Shown here: positions 37,300-49,365 of the stretch, in pieces
Layout of the letters: the number at the start of each line of letters is the position of its first letter
Position numbering within the stretch: position 1 is the stretch's first letter
Source: Leptobrachium leishanense
Lineage: Eukaryota; Chordata; Amphibia; Anura; Megophryidae
Assembly: GCA_009667805.1 (NCBI GenBank)
Contig: CM019071.1
Coordinates: 47,069,593 to 47,133,592 of the forward strand
Reading direction: 5' to 3'
DNA length: 64,000 nucleotides
Translations under genes and position numbers: made by a program
Notes under the pieces: generated by a model
The model's input: only the letters and a program-made list of their open reading frames with translations
Databases searched by the model: none
Told to the model about the DNA's origin: nothing

Positions 37300-38262
37300 A
37301 CCACTGCCCTGCACTATACAGGGTCTGGCCTACACCGCGCTGCACTATACAGGGTCAGGTGTGATTCCCCTCACGCTGCGCTATACAGGGTGTGATTCCC
37401 CTCACGCTGCGCTATACAGGGTGTGATTCCCCTCACGCTGCGCTATACAGGGTGTGATTCCCCTCACGCTGCGCTATACAGGGTGTGATTCCTCACGCTG
37501 CGCTATACAGGGTGTGATTCCCCTCACGCTGCGCTATACAGGGTGTGATTCCCCTCACGCTGCGCTATACAGGGTGTGATTCCCCTCACGCTGCGCTATA
37601 CAGGGTGTGATTCCCCTCACGCTGCGCTATACAGGGTGTGATTCCCCTCACGCTGCGCTATACAGGGTGTGATTCCCCTCACGCTGCGCTATACAGGGTG
37701 TGATTCCCCTCACGCTGCGCTATACAGGGTGTGATTCCCCTCACGCTGCGCTATACAGGGTGTGATTCTCCTCACGCTGCGCTATACAGGGTGTGATTCC
37801 CCTCACGCTGCGCCTATACAGGGTGTGATTCCCCTCACGCTGCGCTATACAGGGTGTGATTCTCCTCACGCTGCGCTATACAGGGTGTGATTCCCCTCAC
37901 GCTGCGCTATATACAGGGTGTGATTCCCCTCACGCTGCGCTATACAGGGTGTGATTCCCCTCACGCTGCGCTATACAGGGTGTGATTCCCCTCACGCTGC
38001 GCTATACAGGGTGTGATTCCCCTCACGCTGCGCTATACAGGGTGTGATTCCCCTCACGCTGCGCTATACAGGGTGTGATCCCCTCACGCTGCGCTATACA
38101 GGGTGTGATTCCCCTCACGCTGCGCTATACAGGGTGTGATTCTCCTCACGCTGCGCTATACAGGGTGTGATTCCCCTCACGCTGCGCTATACAGGGTGTG
38201 ATTCCCCTCACGCTGCGCTATACAGGGTGTGATTCTCCTCACGCTGCGCTATACAGGGTCAT
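37300..38262 (+). repeat. 31-bp minisatellite, about 30 units
   Basis: Unit: CTGCGCTATACAGGGTGTGA followed by TTCCCCTCACG. Extremely homogeneous, with TTCTCC as the main variant, so probably recently homogenised. Confidence 0.95.
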
Positions 38263-38546
38263 GTGTAGGGAATGAGGTGCAATACAGAGATAAGTGTATT
38301 GAGATAAAACGCTCGTGTTCAGTTCTGAATTATCCGACTTGAAAGCGGCGAATCGGCAGCGATGACATCACAAGCCATGTTTACCTTCCAGACCTGGTTA
38401 TTACCGGCGCGGCACAATGTAAACACGACTCCTGACCCGGTAACGCCCCGAAAATAGCCTGAGGCACTTTGCACTCATATACACGCGGCGTGCATGGGGA
38501 AAACAGGACCGGCCCAAAGGGGAGGAAAGCAACAATATGAACCAGC

Positions 38547-38710
38547 AGGGGGGACAGCGGGACAGACAGCAGGGGGGACAGCGGGACAGACAGCAGGGGG
38601 GACAGCGGGACAGACAGCAGGGGGGACAGCGGGACAGACAGCAGGGGGACAGCGGGACAGACAGCAGGGGGACAGCGGGACAGACAGCAGGGGGGACAGC
38701 GGGACAGACT
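38547..38710 (+). repeat. 24/25-bp minisatellite, about 7 units
   Basis: Unit: GGACAGCGGGACAGACAGCA followed by 4-6 G. Confidence 0.93.
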
Positions 38711-38794
38711 GTGTATATATCTCTGGGCCCAACTAACTCTGTATAAGCTTATTAGCCCAGACGCTGCCTGGGATCTATCATACCTGTATAGTGC

Positions 38795-39187
38795 CCTAGA
38801 ATGACATCACACCCAGTGGAGTGACTCCCTGACACGAGTATGACATCACACCCAGTGGAGTGACTCCCTGACACGAGTATGACATCACACCCAGTGGAGT
38901 GACTCCCTGACACGAGTATGACATCACACCCAGTGGAGTGACTCCCTGACACGAGTATGACATCACATCCAGTGGAGTGACTCCCTGACACGAGTATGAC
39001 ATCACATCCAGTGGAGTGACTCCCTGACACGAGTATGACATCACATCCAGTGGAGTGACTCCCTGACACGAGTATGACATCACATCCAGTGGAGTGACTC
39101 CCTGACACGAGTATGACCTCACACCCAGTGGAGTGACTCCCTGACACGAGTATGACATCACACCCAATGGAGTGACTCCCTGACACA
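38795..39187 (+). repeat. 39-bp minisatellite, about 10 units
   Basis: Unit: ATGACATCACACCCAGTGGA followed by GTGACTCCCTGACACGAGT. It carries TGACATCA and a near-palindromic GGAGTGACTCC; both only loosely resemble CRE and AP-1 sites. Confidence 0.94.
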
Positions 39188-39189
39188 AA

Positions 39190-40185
39190 TGTGGGGGGCG
39201 GGTCTCTGTAATTCTCCGGCTTTCTTAACTCGCTCATTAGTTTTCGTTTCATTAGTTTTCGTGTTTTCCCCTCCCCCCTCTTAAGTCTCTGCTGCGTCTA
39301 TGGCTACCGCCCCCCCCAAAATCTCATTAACTTCATGAGACAGATTTCTCTCATTTTATTGTTTTTGGATTTCTCTCATTATTATTTTATTGTTTTTGGA
39401 TTTCTCTCCTCATTTCGCCGTTTACTATTTACGGCTTTATTTTTCCATTTCTTATATTTCTCTTTTTTACCATTTTCCTGTTTTTTATGTTGTTATAAGT
39501 TTAGTTTCTATATTTATTATTTACAAAGTTTTTTGTTTTGTTTCGTGTATCTTTTATTTAATTTTTAGGTTTTCATTTATTATTTTCCTTTTTTTTTTTG
39601 CCACTTTTTCCACGTTTTGTTTTTCTTTATTTTCTCTTTTCATGCTTTTTCTCATATTTTTCGAGCAGTTTCTTGTTGTTTTCTGGGTGTTTCCAGCTCC
39701 TCGTCCTTCGTCACCGCGCTGCGTCACGCCGTTGTTCTCCAGCATTTCACGTTGTGCTGATTCATGCTCCAGTGAGGAGGAAGAGCTTGCAATCGGTCCC
39801 TCGTCCGCGCGGCTCGTTCAGTCGCGGGTTTGTGACGGGGATCAAATTCTCTGGATTTTATTTACTTTTGTTCCTTTGTTTTAATTCTTTCCCTGAAAGA
39901 CGCTTCATGGGAGAAAAATCAAACGAGCGCGTTCCGGGTCATGTGACGCGTGAGATGCGTAAAGGCCGGCTGAGCGCAGTGGGAATGGGTGGGGGGGTGG
40001 GACTAATGAGCCAAATCCACGACATCAGAACATCAAACGCTGGATTCGAGGTGACGGCATCAAACGAGACGATAAAGGGGAAGCGAGAGAACAATGGCGG
40101 AAAAACATTAAAGTGCCCGGGGGGGGGGGGGGCGAGCTCACAGGGGGGGCTTAGAGCGCCATGAACAGTGACTTCATAGTGTTTT
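39190..40185. other. T-rich stretch then CpG-containing spacer, no gene seen
   Basis: 39330-39660 is strongly T-rich on the plus strand, with a short direct duplication of TTTTATTGTTTTTGGATTTC at its start. Downstream (39,700-40,180) is mixed sequence with a 14-G run near 40119-40132. Forward frames at 39335-40164 are compositional. Confidence 0.5.
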
Positions 40186-40189
40186 ACTA

Positions 40190-40425
40190 TATGCCCCCCT
40201 TTTTCCTCTAGGTTTATTGTCACAGCCCCCCCTTTTTGTTGATTCATCATCATGCCCCCCTTTCTGTCAGTTCGTTGTTGTGGCCCCCCTTTCTGTCAGT
40301 TCGTTGTCGTGGCCCCCCTTTGTTGGTTCGTTGTCATGGCCCCCCTTTCTGTCGGTTCGCTGCCTTGGTCCCCCTTTCTGTTGGTTCGTTGTCGTGGCCC
40401 CCCCTTTCTGTCGGTGTACCCCTCC
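40190..40425 (+). repeat. 29-bp minisatellite, about 7 units
   Basis: Unit: GTGGCCCCCCTTTCTGTCAG followed by TTCGTTGTC, with shortened first and last units. Confidence 0.92.
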
Positions 40426-40504
40426 TATACGTGCGAGCTGTAGTTTCCTCTCGTCTCTGGGCTGTTGTTTATAGAATAAATGAAATATTCTGAACCCGTC
40501 AATC

Positions 40505-40600
40505 AAACCGGCCGCACTATTATACTTTATATAGCGCCAACAGATTCCGCAGCGCTGCGCAAGAGAGGTGGGCAATGGAATGAGGCATCAGAAGCTGTAC
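40505..40600 (-). mobile_element. LINE 3'-tail fragment (minus orientation)
   Basis: TATATAGCGCCAACAGATTC and CGCAGCGCTGCGCAAG are the reverse complement of the AGCGCTGCGGAAT...GGCGCT tail of the LINE ending at 42395. Confidence 0.65.
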
Positions 40601-40689
40601 AGCGTGACTGGAGGATCCGCGGGAGGGAGAGGGTTTGGGGTCATAAGGGGCGAGAGGGAGATTTTTGACAGACGAGGTAAAGGGGTGCA

Positions 40690-42395
40690 GGATGGGATTT
40701 TGATCCCATTCCCTCACATCTAATTCCTCCCCTCTCCTCCTCCCTCACCCCTGCTCTCACACACATCTTCAACCTATCTCTCTCCACTGGCTCCTTCCCA
40801 TCCGCCTTCAAACACGCGCTAGTTACCCCTTTACTAAAGAAACCATCCCTAGATCCCAACTCTCCATCCAACTACCGCCCTGTATCCCTGCTTCCCTTCA
40901 CATCAAAGCTCTTAGAAAAACTAGTCTTCAACCGCCTCTCCCTCTTCCTGTCCTCCAATTCCCTACTTGACCCCCTGCAATCTGGCTTCCGTCCCCTACA
41001 CTCAACTGAAACTGCCCTCACCAAAGTCACCAACAACCTCCTAACTGCTAAAAAACACGGCCACTATTCTATTCTCATCCTGCTTGACCTCTCGGCTGCT
41101 TTTGACACTGTTGACCACCCCCTCCTTCTACAGACCCTCAACTCTCTGGGTCTCGGTGACACTGCACTTGCTTGGGTTGACTCCTATTTATCCAACAGGT
41201 CCATCTGTGTGTCCTTTGCTGGTAACTCCTCCTCCTCATTGCCTCTATCTGTTGGTGTACCTCAAGGCTCTGTCCATCTACACCTCCTCCCTGGGCAAAA
41301 TCATCAACAGCTTTGGCTTTAATTACCACCTCTACACTGATGACACTCAGATCTACCTCTCTACCCCTGATCTCTCTCCCCCTGTCCTTTCAAAAGTCAG
41401 TGACTGTTTATCTGGCATCTCCTCCTGGATGGCCTCCCACCACCTAAAGATCAACATGTCAAAGACTGAACTCCTACTTATTCCTCCCTCCAATGCCTCC
41501 CCACCTCCTGACTTCTCTATCACGGTGGAGGGTATCACCATCTCCCCATCAAACCAAGTTTGCTGTCTTGGAGTTACACTTGACTCTGCTCTTTCCTTCA
41601 TCCCCCACATCAAGTCTCTTTCCTCCTCCTGCCGATACCAACTGCGTAATATTTCCAGAATTCGGCCATTTCTTACCGCTGTCGCCACAAAACAACTCAT
41701 ACACGCCCTGGTAATCTCCCGACTCGACTATTGCAATAATCTCTTATCTGGCTCCCTCTGTCCCGCCTCTCCCCCCTACAATCCATCCTGAACGCCTCCG
41801 CCAGGCTAATTCACCTCACCCGCCGCTCTGTCTCTGCCGCTCCCCTCTGCGAGTCCCTTCACTGGCTCCCCATCCACTGCAGAATTAAGTTCAAAATCCT
41901 TATCCTTACCTACAAAACCCTCACTAACTCAGCTCCCACTACCTGTCCTCACTAATCACCAAATACACCCCAGCCCGCTCCCTAAGGTCAAACAGTGACC
42001 TGCGCCTAGCTTCTCCCCGCATCACCTCTTCCCATGATAGACTGCAGGATTTCTCACGCGCAGCCCCCTCTCTGGAACGCTCTCCCTCGTACTGTCAGAC
42101 TTTCCCCTAACTTCTCTTCCTTCAAACGCTCCCTGAAAACATTCCTATTTAGGGAAGCCGACCCCCCAACTCACTGACACAACCATCAATCACTCTCACC
42201 TTACAGTCCTCTCCTCCTGTTTCCAACCCCAACCCTCCCAGATTGTGAGTTCCTACGGGAATAGGGCCTCATCTCCTCCTGTACTGTTTGTCAAATGTTG
42301 TTCAATGTATTGTAACCCTGTCTATACTGTGCTTATTGTACAGCGCTGCGGAATATGCTGGCGCTTTATAAATAAAGAATAATAATAATAATAAT
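40690..42395 (+). mobile_element. 5'-truncated LINE (L2/CR1-like), complete 3' end
   Basis: Holds the reverse transcriptase and C-terminal part of a Jockey-type non-LTR element and ends with TACAGCGCTGCGGAATATGC, GGCGCTTTATAAATAAAG and an (AAT)n tail. 3' microsatellite tails of this sort are usual for L2/CR1-type elements. The 5' end is truncated. No target duplication was identified. Confidence 0.88.
40790..42170 (+). pseudogene. LINE reverse transcriptase pseudogene
   Basis: Domain order: [32 protein letters not shown] (about 40865), [35 protein letters not shown] (about 41083), VPQGSV (about 41257), then a small deletion and frame change, [11 protein letters not shown] (about 41331, catalytic DD intact), [33 protein letters not shown], and [11 protein letters not shown]. 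Past 41790 the frame breaks again, but [14 protein letters not shown] and SLHWLPIHCRIKFKILILTY remain readable. The break after VPQGSV removes the expected LGPLLFS, consistent with about 20 bp lost. Confidence 0.88.
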
Positions 42396-42740
42396 TTTGG
42401 GGTGATACAGTTATATTGTGTAGATGGTAACGCTGTGTTTTTGTTGGCGTCGCTTTCCTCCTCGCTGGGTGACGGGTCGGCGTATATTTAGTGACACTTC
42501 ACTCCTGAAATAGACATTTATTTTGCTTTTTCCTCCCAAATCCTCATTATCTGATCCCCCCTCGCCACCCCCCCCCCCGACAGTGACGCGAGAGAACAAT
42601 GGCGGCTCAGACTATTTAGGGAAATGTTTTGTCTCCTCTGACAGACCCCTCCGGTGATTAATGAGACCCCCTCCCTGTCACTTCCTGCCCCCCCCCGAAA
42701 ACCGTACCCCCCCATATCAAATGGAGTATTATTGCTTCAC
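42396..42740. other. Spacer, no gene seen
   Basis: Mixed sequence with several C runs (42569-42578 and 42688-42714). Confidence 0.5.
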
Positions 42741-44034
42741 ACACACCCTGAATATATGGAGGAGCCCCTAAAACGACACCCGCACACCCTGAATATATGG
42801 AGGAGCCCCTAAAACGACACCCACACACCCTGAATATATGGAGGAACCCCTAAAAACACACCCGCACACCCTGAATATATGGAGGAGCCCCTAAAACACC
42901 CGCACACCCTGAATAAAAAGGAGGAACCCCTAAAAACACACCCGCACACCCTGAATATATGGAGGAACCCCTAAAAACACACCCGCACACCCTGAATATA
43001 TGGAGGAGCCCCTAAAAACACACCCACACACCCTGAATATATGGAGGAGCCCCTAAAAAACACCCGCACACCCTGAATATATGGAGGAGCCCCTAAAAAC
43101 ACACCCGCACACCCTGAATATATGGAGGAGCCCCTAAAAACACACCCGCACATCCTGAATATATGGAGGAGCCCCTAAAAACACACCCGCACACCCTGAA
43201 TATATGGAGGAACCCCTAAAAAGACACCCACACCCTGAATATATGGAGGAACCCCTAAAAACACACCCGCACACCCTGAATATATGGAGGAGCCCCTAAA
43301 AGACACCCACACACCCTGAATATATGGAGGAGCCCCTAAAAACACACCCGCACACCCTGAATATATGGAGGAGCCCCTAAAAACACACCCACACACCCTG
43401 AATATATGGAGGAACCCTAAAAACACACCCGCACACCCTGAATATATGGAGGAGCCCCTAAAAAACACACCACACATCCTGAATATATGGAGGAGCCCCT
43501 AAAAAACACACCCACACACCCTGAATATATGGAGGAGCCCCTAAAAACACACCCGCACACCTGAATATATGGAGGCAAACCCAACACACCCTGAATATAT
43601 GGAGGAGCCCCTAAAAACACACCCGTACACCCTGAATATATGGAGGAGCACCTAAAAACACACCCACACACCCTGAATATATGGAGGAGCCCCTGAAAAC
43701 ACACCCGCACACCCTGAAATATGGGAGGAGCCCCTAAAAACACACCCACACACCCTGAATATATGGAGGAACCCCTAAAAACACACCCACACACCCTGAA
43801 TATATGGAGGAGCCCCTAAAAACACACCCGCACACCCTGAATATATGGAGGAGCCCCTAAAGACACCCACACACCCTGAATATATGGAGGAACCCCTAAA
43901 AAGACACCCGCACACCCTGAATATATGGAGGAGCCCCTAAAGACACCCACACACCCTGAATATATGGAGGAACCCCTAAAAACACACCCACACACCCTGA
44001 ATATATGGAGGGGCCCCTAAAAACACACCCGAAC
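42741..44034 (-). repeat. 41-bp minisatellite, family A, array 4a (minus orientation), about 31 units
   Basis: Reverse-oriented family A units. Carries the rare AATAAAAAGGAGG variant at about 42911. Interrupted at 44034 by a foldback insertion. Confidence 0.95.
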
Positions 44035-44337
44035 CAACCCAACTTACCGCTGCTGCTGCTGCTGCTGCCGCCGCCGCACACTGCCGGCGGCCACGTGTTT
44101 CCTGCTCAGCGGCCGCTGACAGGAAGTGCAGCCGCTCGCCTGGGATCTAGGAAACAGCCAGGCGAGCGGCTCCACTTCCGGTCACCGGCCGCTAGAATAG
44201 AAGCACGCGGCCGCCGCCAATGTGCGGCGGCCGCCTGTTAAGCGTTCGGGCTCGGGCCACAGCGGAACGCTGCGTTCCCGCAGCGTTCCCGCTGTCGGAG
44301 AAGTGCGGGAACGCCGTTCCGCTCGACTCGAGCCCTG
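44035..44337. mobile_element. 303-bp GC-rich foldback insertion in family A
   Basis: The insert is flanked by CCGAAC on both sides (44029-44034 and 44338-44343), and uninterrupted units elsewhere read CCGAACACCCTGAAT (45479), so the hexamer is probably a target duplication. Inside, arms of about 75 bp face each other around 44152: AGCCGCTCGCCTGG pairs perfectly with CCAGGCGAGCGGCT, and the pairing extends outward, imperfectly, to CGCACACTG/TGTGCG. A second palindrome, CAGCGGAACGCTGCG with CGCAGCGTTCCCGCTG, lies at 44260-44295. A (CTG)n/(CCG)n tract opens the insert. No ORF or transposase recognised; it would be non-autonomous. Confidence 0.75.
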
Positions 44338-46057
44338 CCGAACACCCTGAATATATGGAGGAGCCCCTAAAAACACACCCGCACACCCTGAATATATGGA
44401 GGAACCCCTAAAGACACCCACACACCCTGAATATATGGAGGAACCCCTAAAGACACCCACACACCCTGAATATATGGAGGAGCCCCTAAAAACACACCCA
44501 CACACCCTGAATATATGGAGGAGCCCCTAAAAACACACCCGCACACCCTGAATATATGGAGGAGCCCCTAAAAACACACCCGCACACCCTGAATATATGG
44601 AGGAGCCCCTAAAAATATACCCGCACACCCTGAATATATGGAGGAACCCCTAAAAATATACCCGCACACCCTGAATATATGGAGGAACCCCTAAAAACAC
44701 ACCCGCACACCCTGAATATATGGAGGAGCCCCTAAAACACCCGCACACCCTGAATAAAAAGGAGGAACCCCTAAAAACACACCCGCACACCCTGAATATA
44801 TGGAGGAACCCCTAAAAACACACCCGCACACCCTGAATATATGGAGGAGCCCCTAAAAACACACCCTGAATATATGGAGGAGCCCCTAAAAACACACCCG
44901 CACACCCTGAATATATGGAGGCAGCCCTAAAAAACACACCCACACACCCTGAATATATGGAGGAGCCCCTAAAAACACACCCACACACCCTGAATATATG
45001 GAGGAGCCCTAAAAAACACACCCGCACACCCTGAATATATGGAGGAGCCCCTAAAAACACACCCACACACCCTGAATATATGGAGGAGCCCCTAAAAACA
45101 CACACCCCGCACACCCTGAATATATGGAGGAACCCCTAAAAACACACCCACACACCCTGAATATATGGAGGAGCCCCTAAAAACACACCCACACACCCTG
45201 AATATATGGAGGAGCCCCTAAAAACACACCCGCACACCCTGAATATATGGAGGAACCCCTAAAAAGACACCCGCACATCCTGAATATATGGAGGAACCCC
45301 TATAAAAACACACCCGCACACCCTGAATATATGGAGGAGCCCCTAAAAACACACCCGCACACCCTGAATATATGGAGGAACCCCTAAAAAGACACCCACA
45401 CACCCTGAATATATGGAGGAACCCCTAAAAACACACCCACACACCCTGAATATATGGAGGGGCCCCTAAAAACACACCCGAACACCCTGAATATATGGAG
45501 GAGCCCCTAAAAACACATCCACACACCCTGAATATATGGAGGAACCCCTAAAGACACCCACACACCCTGAATATATGGAGGAACCCCTAAAAACACACCC
45601 ACACACCCTGAATATATGGAGGGGCCCCTAAAAACACACCCGCACACCCTGAATATATGGAGGAGCCCCTAAAAACACACCCGCACACCCTGAATATATG
45701 GAGGAACCCCTAAAGACACCCGCACACCCTGAATATATGGAGGAGCCCCTAAAAACACACCCGCACACCCTGAATATATGGAGGAACCCCTAAAAACACA
45801 CCCGGACACCCTGAATATATGGAGGAACCCCTAAAAACACACCCGGACACCCTGAATATATGGAGGAACCCCTAAAGACACCCGCACACCCTGAATATAT
45901 GGAGGAGCCCCTAAAAACACACCCGCACACCCTGAATATATGGAGGAGCCCCTAAAGACACCCACACACCCTGAATATATGGAGGAGCCCCTAAAAACAC
46001 ACCCGCACACCCTGAATATATGGAGGAGCCCCTAAAAAGACACCCTGAATATATGGC
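44338..46057 (-). repeat. 41-bp minisatellite, family A, array 4b (minus orientation), about 42 units
   Basis: Continuation of the same array right of the foldback insert. The rare AATAAAAAGGAGG unit recurs at about 44752 with the same neighbouring units as near 42911, showing a higher-order duplication. Confidence 0.95.
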
Positions 46058-47480
46058 ATTGAGCCGGCTGCAGGGACTGTTCCTCATACATCGGGACTCT
46101 CGGGGTTAATGTGTTTACACTTTGCAATGAAAGAGGCAAAGTTCAGATTTTGGTGACGTGTCAGGCTCGGTCTCTTCTTGGTCTCGGTTCGGGGCCACCG
46201 TACACTCTGAGGTCGGGAGGACAAGGAACTCGGCGAGTCTCCCCAGTGTCCAGAGCGGCGTTTATCTGCGCGCCTGCGCACTGCGGTGACATCATGCGAT
46301 GGATACAGGCACCATAAACACATAACCGTCTATAAATAGAGCTGGCGCGAGGCATGAAGCCGCGATACTGCGCCGCTGCCTGTGTTTATTGGCCTCCTCA
46401 GCGCCGCATACAAAGTTCACGGCAGATTCCTTTATTTCGTGGAAGTAGCTGTTAACGCGGACCTGTCACCTAGAGAGCCCGCCCATGGCGCCATCACCGC
46501 CAGGTCACTGGAGACTTCACCGATTTTATTGTCCCAGGAAAACCAGCGACAGATCTGATCTGAGAAACTGGCCGCTCGAGGACCTCTAATAACTAATATC
46601 TCCCAAGTGTCCCTGTGCAGGAGGACCAGTCCCTATCTCCTCCCACACGACTGACGGATCTCTGGTCAAAACTGGTTTTTTTTTAGCCCAAATAGAAGTC
46701 TTCTAGAGTGATCCATGTGGAACGCATCAATGACCATGGAGAGTGTTGGGAAGTCTGGTTCCTCTCATTGCTCCTTCTTTAGATCTTTGACCCAGGGTTT
46801 GCCCGTCTGTGGTGTCTGCGCCCCATTAGAAGAGGGGTGTCTGCGGGATATGGGGTTGGTGAACCTATCGCCCGTCGTAGCGATGGGACTCGTCTCTGTC
46901 GCCCTGCTGTTCGGTTCTTTGACACAACGTAAAGCTCGGCCTCCCTGAAGGTCCCAGCTGGGCTTCACAATCCGGGGTCAAGGTGTCCGTGTCCTTCATG
47001 GAAAAAATAAACAGCAGAGGGAAGTTTATAAACATCCAGTGTTTGGATTCACAAATCTCCACATCACGTCTGACCCACCATCCAGGCCAAGGAGCTTTGG
47101 GCAAACATGGAGTCGTCCCCGTTAACTCATCACGTCCTCCTCCAGCAGAAACGTTGTGCGAGAGACTTGAGCACCCTGGAAGGGAATCGGTCATCCCTCG
47201 CTCCTCGGCGTGGTGGGCCTTGTAAGGAGATCTGGGATCAGCTAGCGGGTCCTCATTGTCCTCCTTCTTCCTCCATTTATCCCAAACACGTTCTGAGTCT
47301 ATTGATTGGTCCTCGTCCCAACGGCCTCACCTCCTCCTGTAAGGCCAAGTGACCTCTCACCCAACACACAAACCCCCACCAACTGCCTGGCACCTCCTCT
47401 AGCTCAAACAGAACCCTGTCCCTCTTCCAACTGTCCTGTGCTCGCCGTATCGCCATCTTCTAACTGGCTGTACCTGGGTT
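46058..47480. other. Spacer with a promoter-like segment, no supported gene
   Basis: The first 500 bp are CpG-bearing. Overlapping frames at 46715-47352 show no recognisable domain and are not flanked by convincing splice sites. The right end grades into the 30-bp array. Confidence 0.45.
46266..46339 (+). promoter_or_regulatory. Promoter-like cluster (NRF1-like, CRE-like, TATA box)
   Basis: GCGCGCCTGCGCACTGCG resembles an NRF1 site, GGTGACATCATGCG a variant CRE, and CTATAAATAG (46330-46339) is a good TATA box. The spacing is reasonable, but no recognised gene follows; the ATG at about 46355 opens only a short frame. Confidence 0.3.
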
Positions 47481-49365
47481 AGATGACCCGTTCCTGTCTG
47501 TACCTGGGTTAGATGACCAACTCGTGATTGGGTTAGGCTAGATGACCCATTCCTGGCCGTGCCTGGGTTTGATGACCCGTTCCTGGCTGTACCTGGGTTC
47601 GATGACCCGTTCCTGTCTGTACCTGGGTTAGATGACCCGTTCCTGGTTGTACCTGGATGCGATGACCCCTTCCTGGTCGAGCTTGGGTCAGATGACCCCT
47701 TTCTGGCCGAGCTTGGGTCAGATGACCCCTTTCTGGCTGAGCTTGGGTCAGATGACCCCTTCCTGGCCGAGCTTGGGTCAGATGACCCCTTCCTGGCCGA
47801 GCTTGGGTCAGATGACCCCTTTCTGGCCGAGCTTGGGTCAGATGACCCCTTCCTGGTCGAGCTTGGGTCAGATGACCCCTTTCTGGCCGAGCTTGGGTCA
47901 GATGACCCCTTTCTGGCTGAGCTTGGGTCAGATGACCCCTTCCTGATCGAGCTTGGGTCAGATGACCCCTTCCTGGTCGAGCTTGGGTCAGATGACCCCT
48001 TCCTGGTCGAGCTTGGGTCAGATGACCCCTTCCTGGTCGAGCTTGGGTCAGATGACCCCTTCCTGATCGAGCTTGGGTCAGATGACCCCTTCCTGGTCGA
48101 GCTTGGGTCAGATGACCCCTTCCTGGTCGAGCTTGGGTCAGATGACCCCTTCCTGGTCGAGCTTGGGTCAGATGACCCCTTTCTGGCCGAGCTTGGGTCA
48201 GATGACCCCTTCCTGGTCGAGCTTGGGTCAGATGACCCCTTTCTGGCCGAGCTTGGTCAAGATGACCCCTTTCTGGCTGAGCTTGGGTCAGATGACCCTT
48301 CCTGATCGAGCTTGGGTCAGATGACCCCTTCCTGGTCGAGCTTGGGTCAGATGACCCCTTTCTGGCCGAGCTTGGGTCAGATGACCCCTTTCTGGCTGAG
48401 CTGGGTCAGATGACCCCTTCCTGATCGAGCTTGGGTCAGATGACCCCTTCCTGGTCGAGCTTGGTCAGATGACCCCTTCCTGGTCGAGCTTGGGTCAGAT
48501 GACCCCTTCCTGGTCGAGCTTGGGTCAGATGACCCCTTTCTGGCCGAGCTTGGGTCAGATGACCCCTTCCTGGTCGAGCTTGGGTCAGATGACCCTTTCT
48601 GGCCGAGCTTGGGTCAGATGACCCTTTCTGGCTGAGCTTGGGTCAGATGACCCCTTCCTGATCGAGCTTGGGTCAGATGACCCTTCCTGGTCGAGCTTGG
48701 GTCAGATGACCCCTTTCTGGCCGAGCTTGGGTCAGATGACCCCTTTCTGGCTGAGCTTGGGTCAGATGACCCCTTCCTGATCGAGCTTGGGTCAGATGAC
48801 CCTTCCTGGTCGAGCTTGGGTCAGATGACCCCTTCCTGGTCGAGCTTGGGTCAGATGACCCCTTCGGTCGAGCTTGGGTCAGATGACCCCTTCCTGATCG
48901 AGCTTGGGTCAGATGACCCCTTCCTGGTCGAGCTTGGGTCAGATGACCCCTTCCTGGTCGAGCTTGGGTCAGATGACCCCTTCCTGGTCGAGCTTGGGTC
49001 AGATGACCCCTTTCTGGCCGAGCTTGGGTCAGATGACCCCTTCCTGGTCGAGCTTGGGTCAGATGACCCCTTTCTGGCCGAGCTTGGGTCAGATGACCCC
49101 TTTCTGGCTGAGCTTGGGTCAGATGACCCCTTCCTGATCGAGCTTGGGTCAGATGACCCCTTCCTGGTCGAGCTTGGGTCAGATGACCCCTTCCTGGTCG
49201 AGCTTGGGTCAGATGACCCCTTCCTGGTCGAGCTTGGGTCAGATGACCCCTTCCTGATCGAGCTTGGGTCAGATGACCCCTTCCTGGTCGAGCTTGGGTC
49301 AGATGACCCCTTCCTGGTCGAGCTTGGGTCAGATGACCTCTTCCTGCCTTGGGCTGGACCTTTAC
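47481..49365 (+). repeat. 30-bp minisatellite with palindromic GGGTCA-GA-TGACCC, about 62 units
   Basis: Unit: GAGCTTGGGTCAGATGACCC followed by CTTCCTGGTC. Early units (47481-47650) read GTACCTGGGTTAGATGACCC, an apparent founder form. The last ten bases vary as GGTC, GGCC, GGCT or GATC, and the order of these variants repeats in blocks (about 47860-48120 versus 49040-49300). Because 30 is a multiple of 3, several frames stay open with a 10-residue period; I do not treat them as proteins. Confidence 0.95.

Noticed and set aside
38547..38710. CTCF-like sites in the 25-bp array
   Set aside because: ACAGCAGGGGGGACAG loses the conserved C after the G run and the leading C; match too poor.
38795..39187. 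Array of CRE/AP-1 sites
   Set aside because: TGACATCA and GTGACTC each deviate from the consensus; weaker than the CTCF-like and half-site arrays, so not promoted to a finding.
44041..44070. Expandable CTG/CCG triplet repeat
   Set aside because: Only about six CTG and three CCG units, part of the foldback insert; too short to call unstable.
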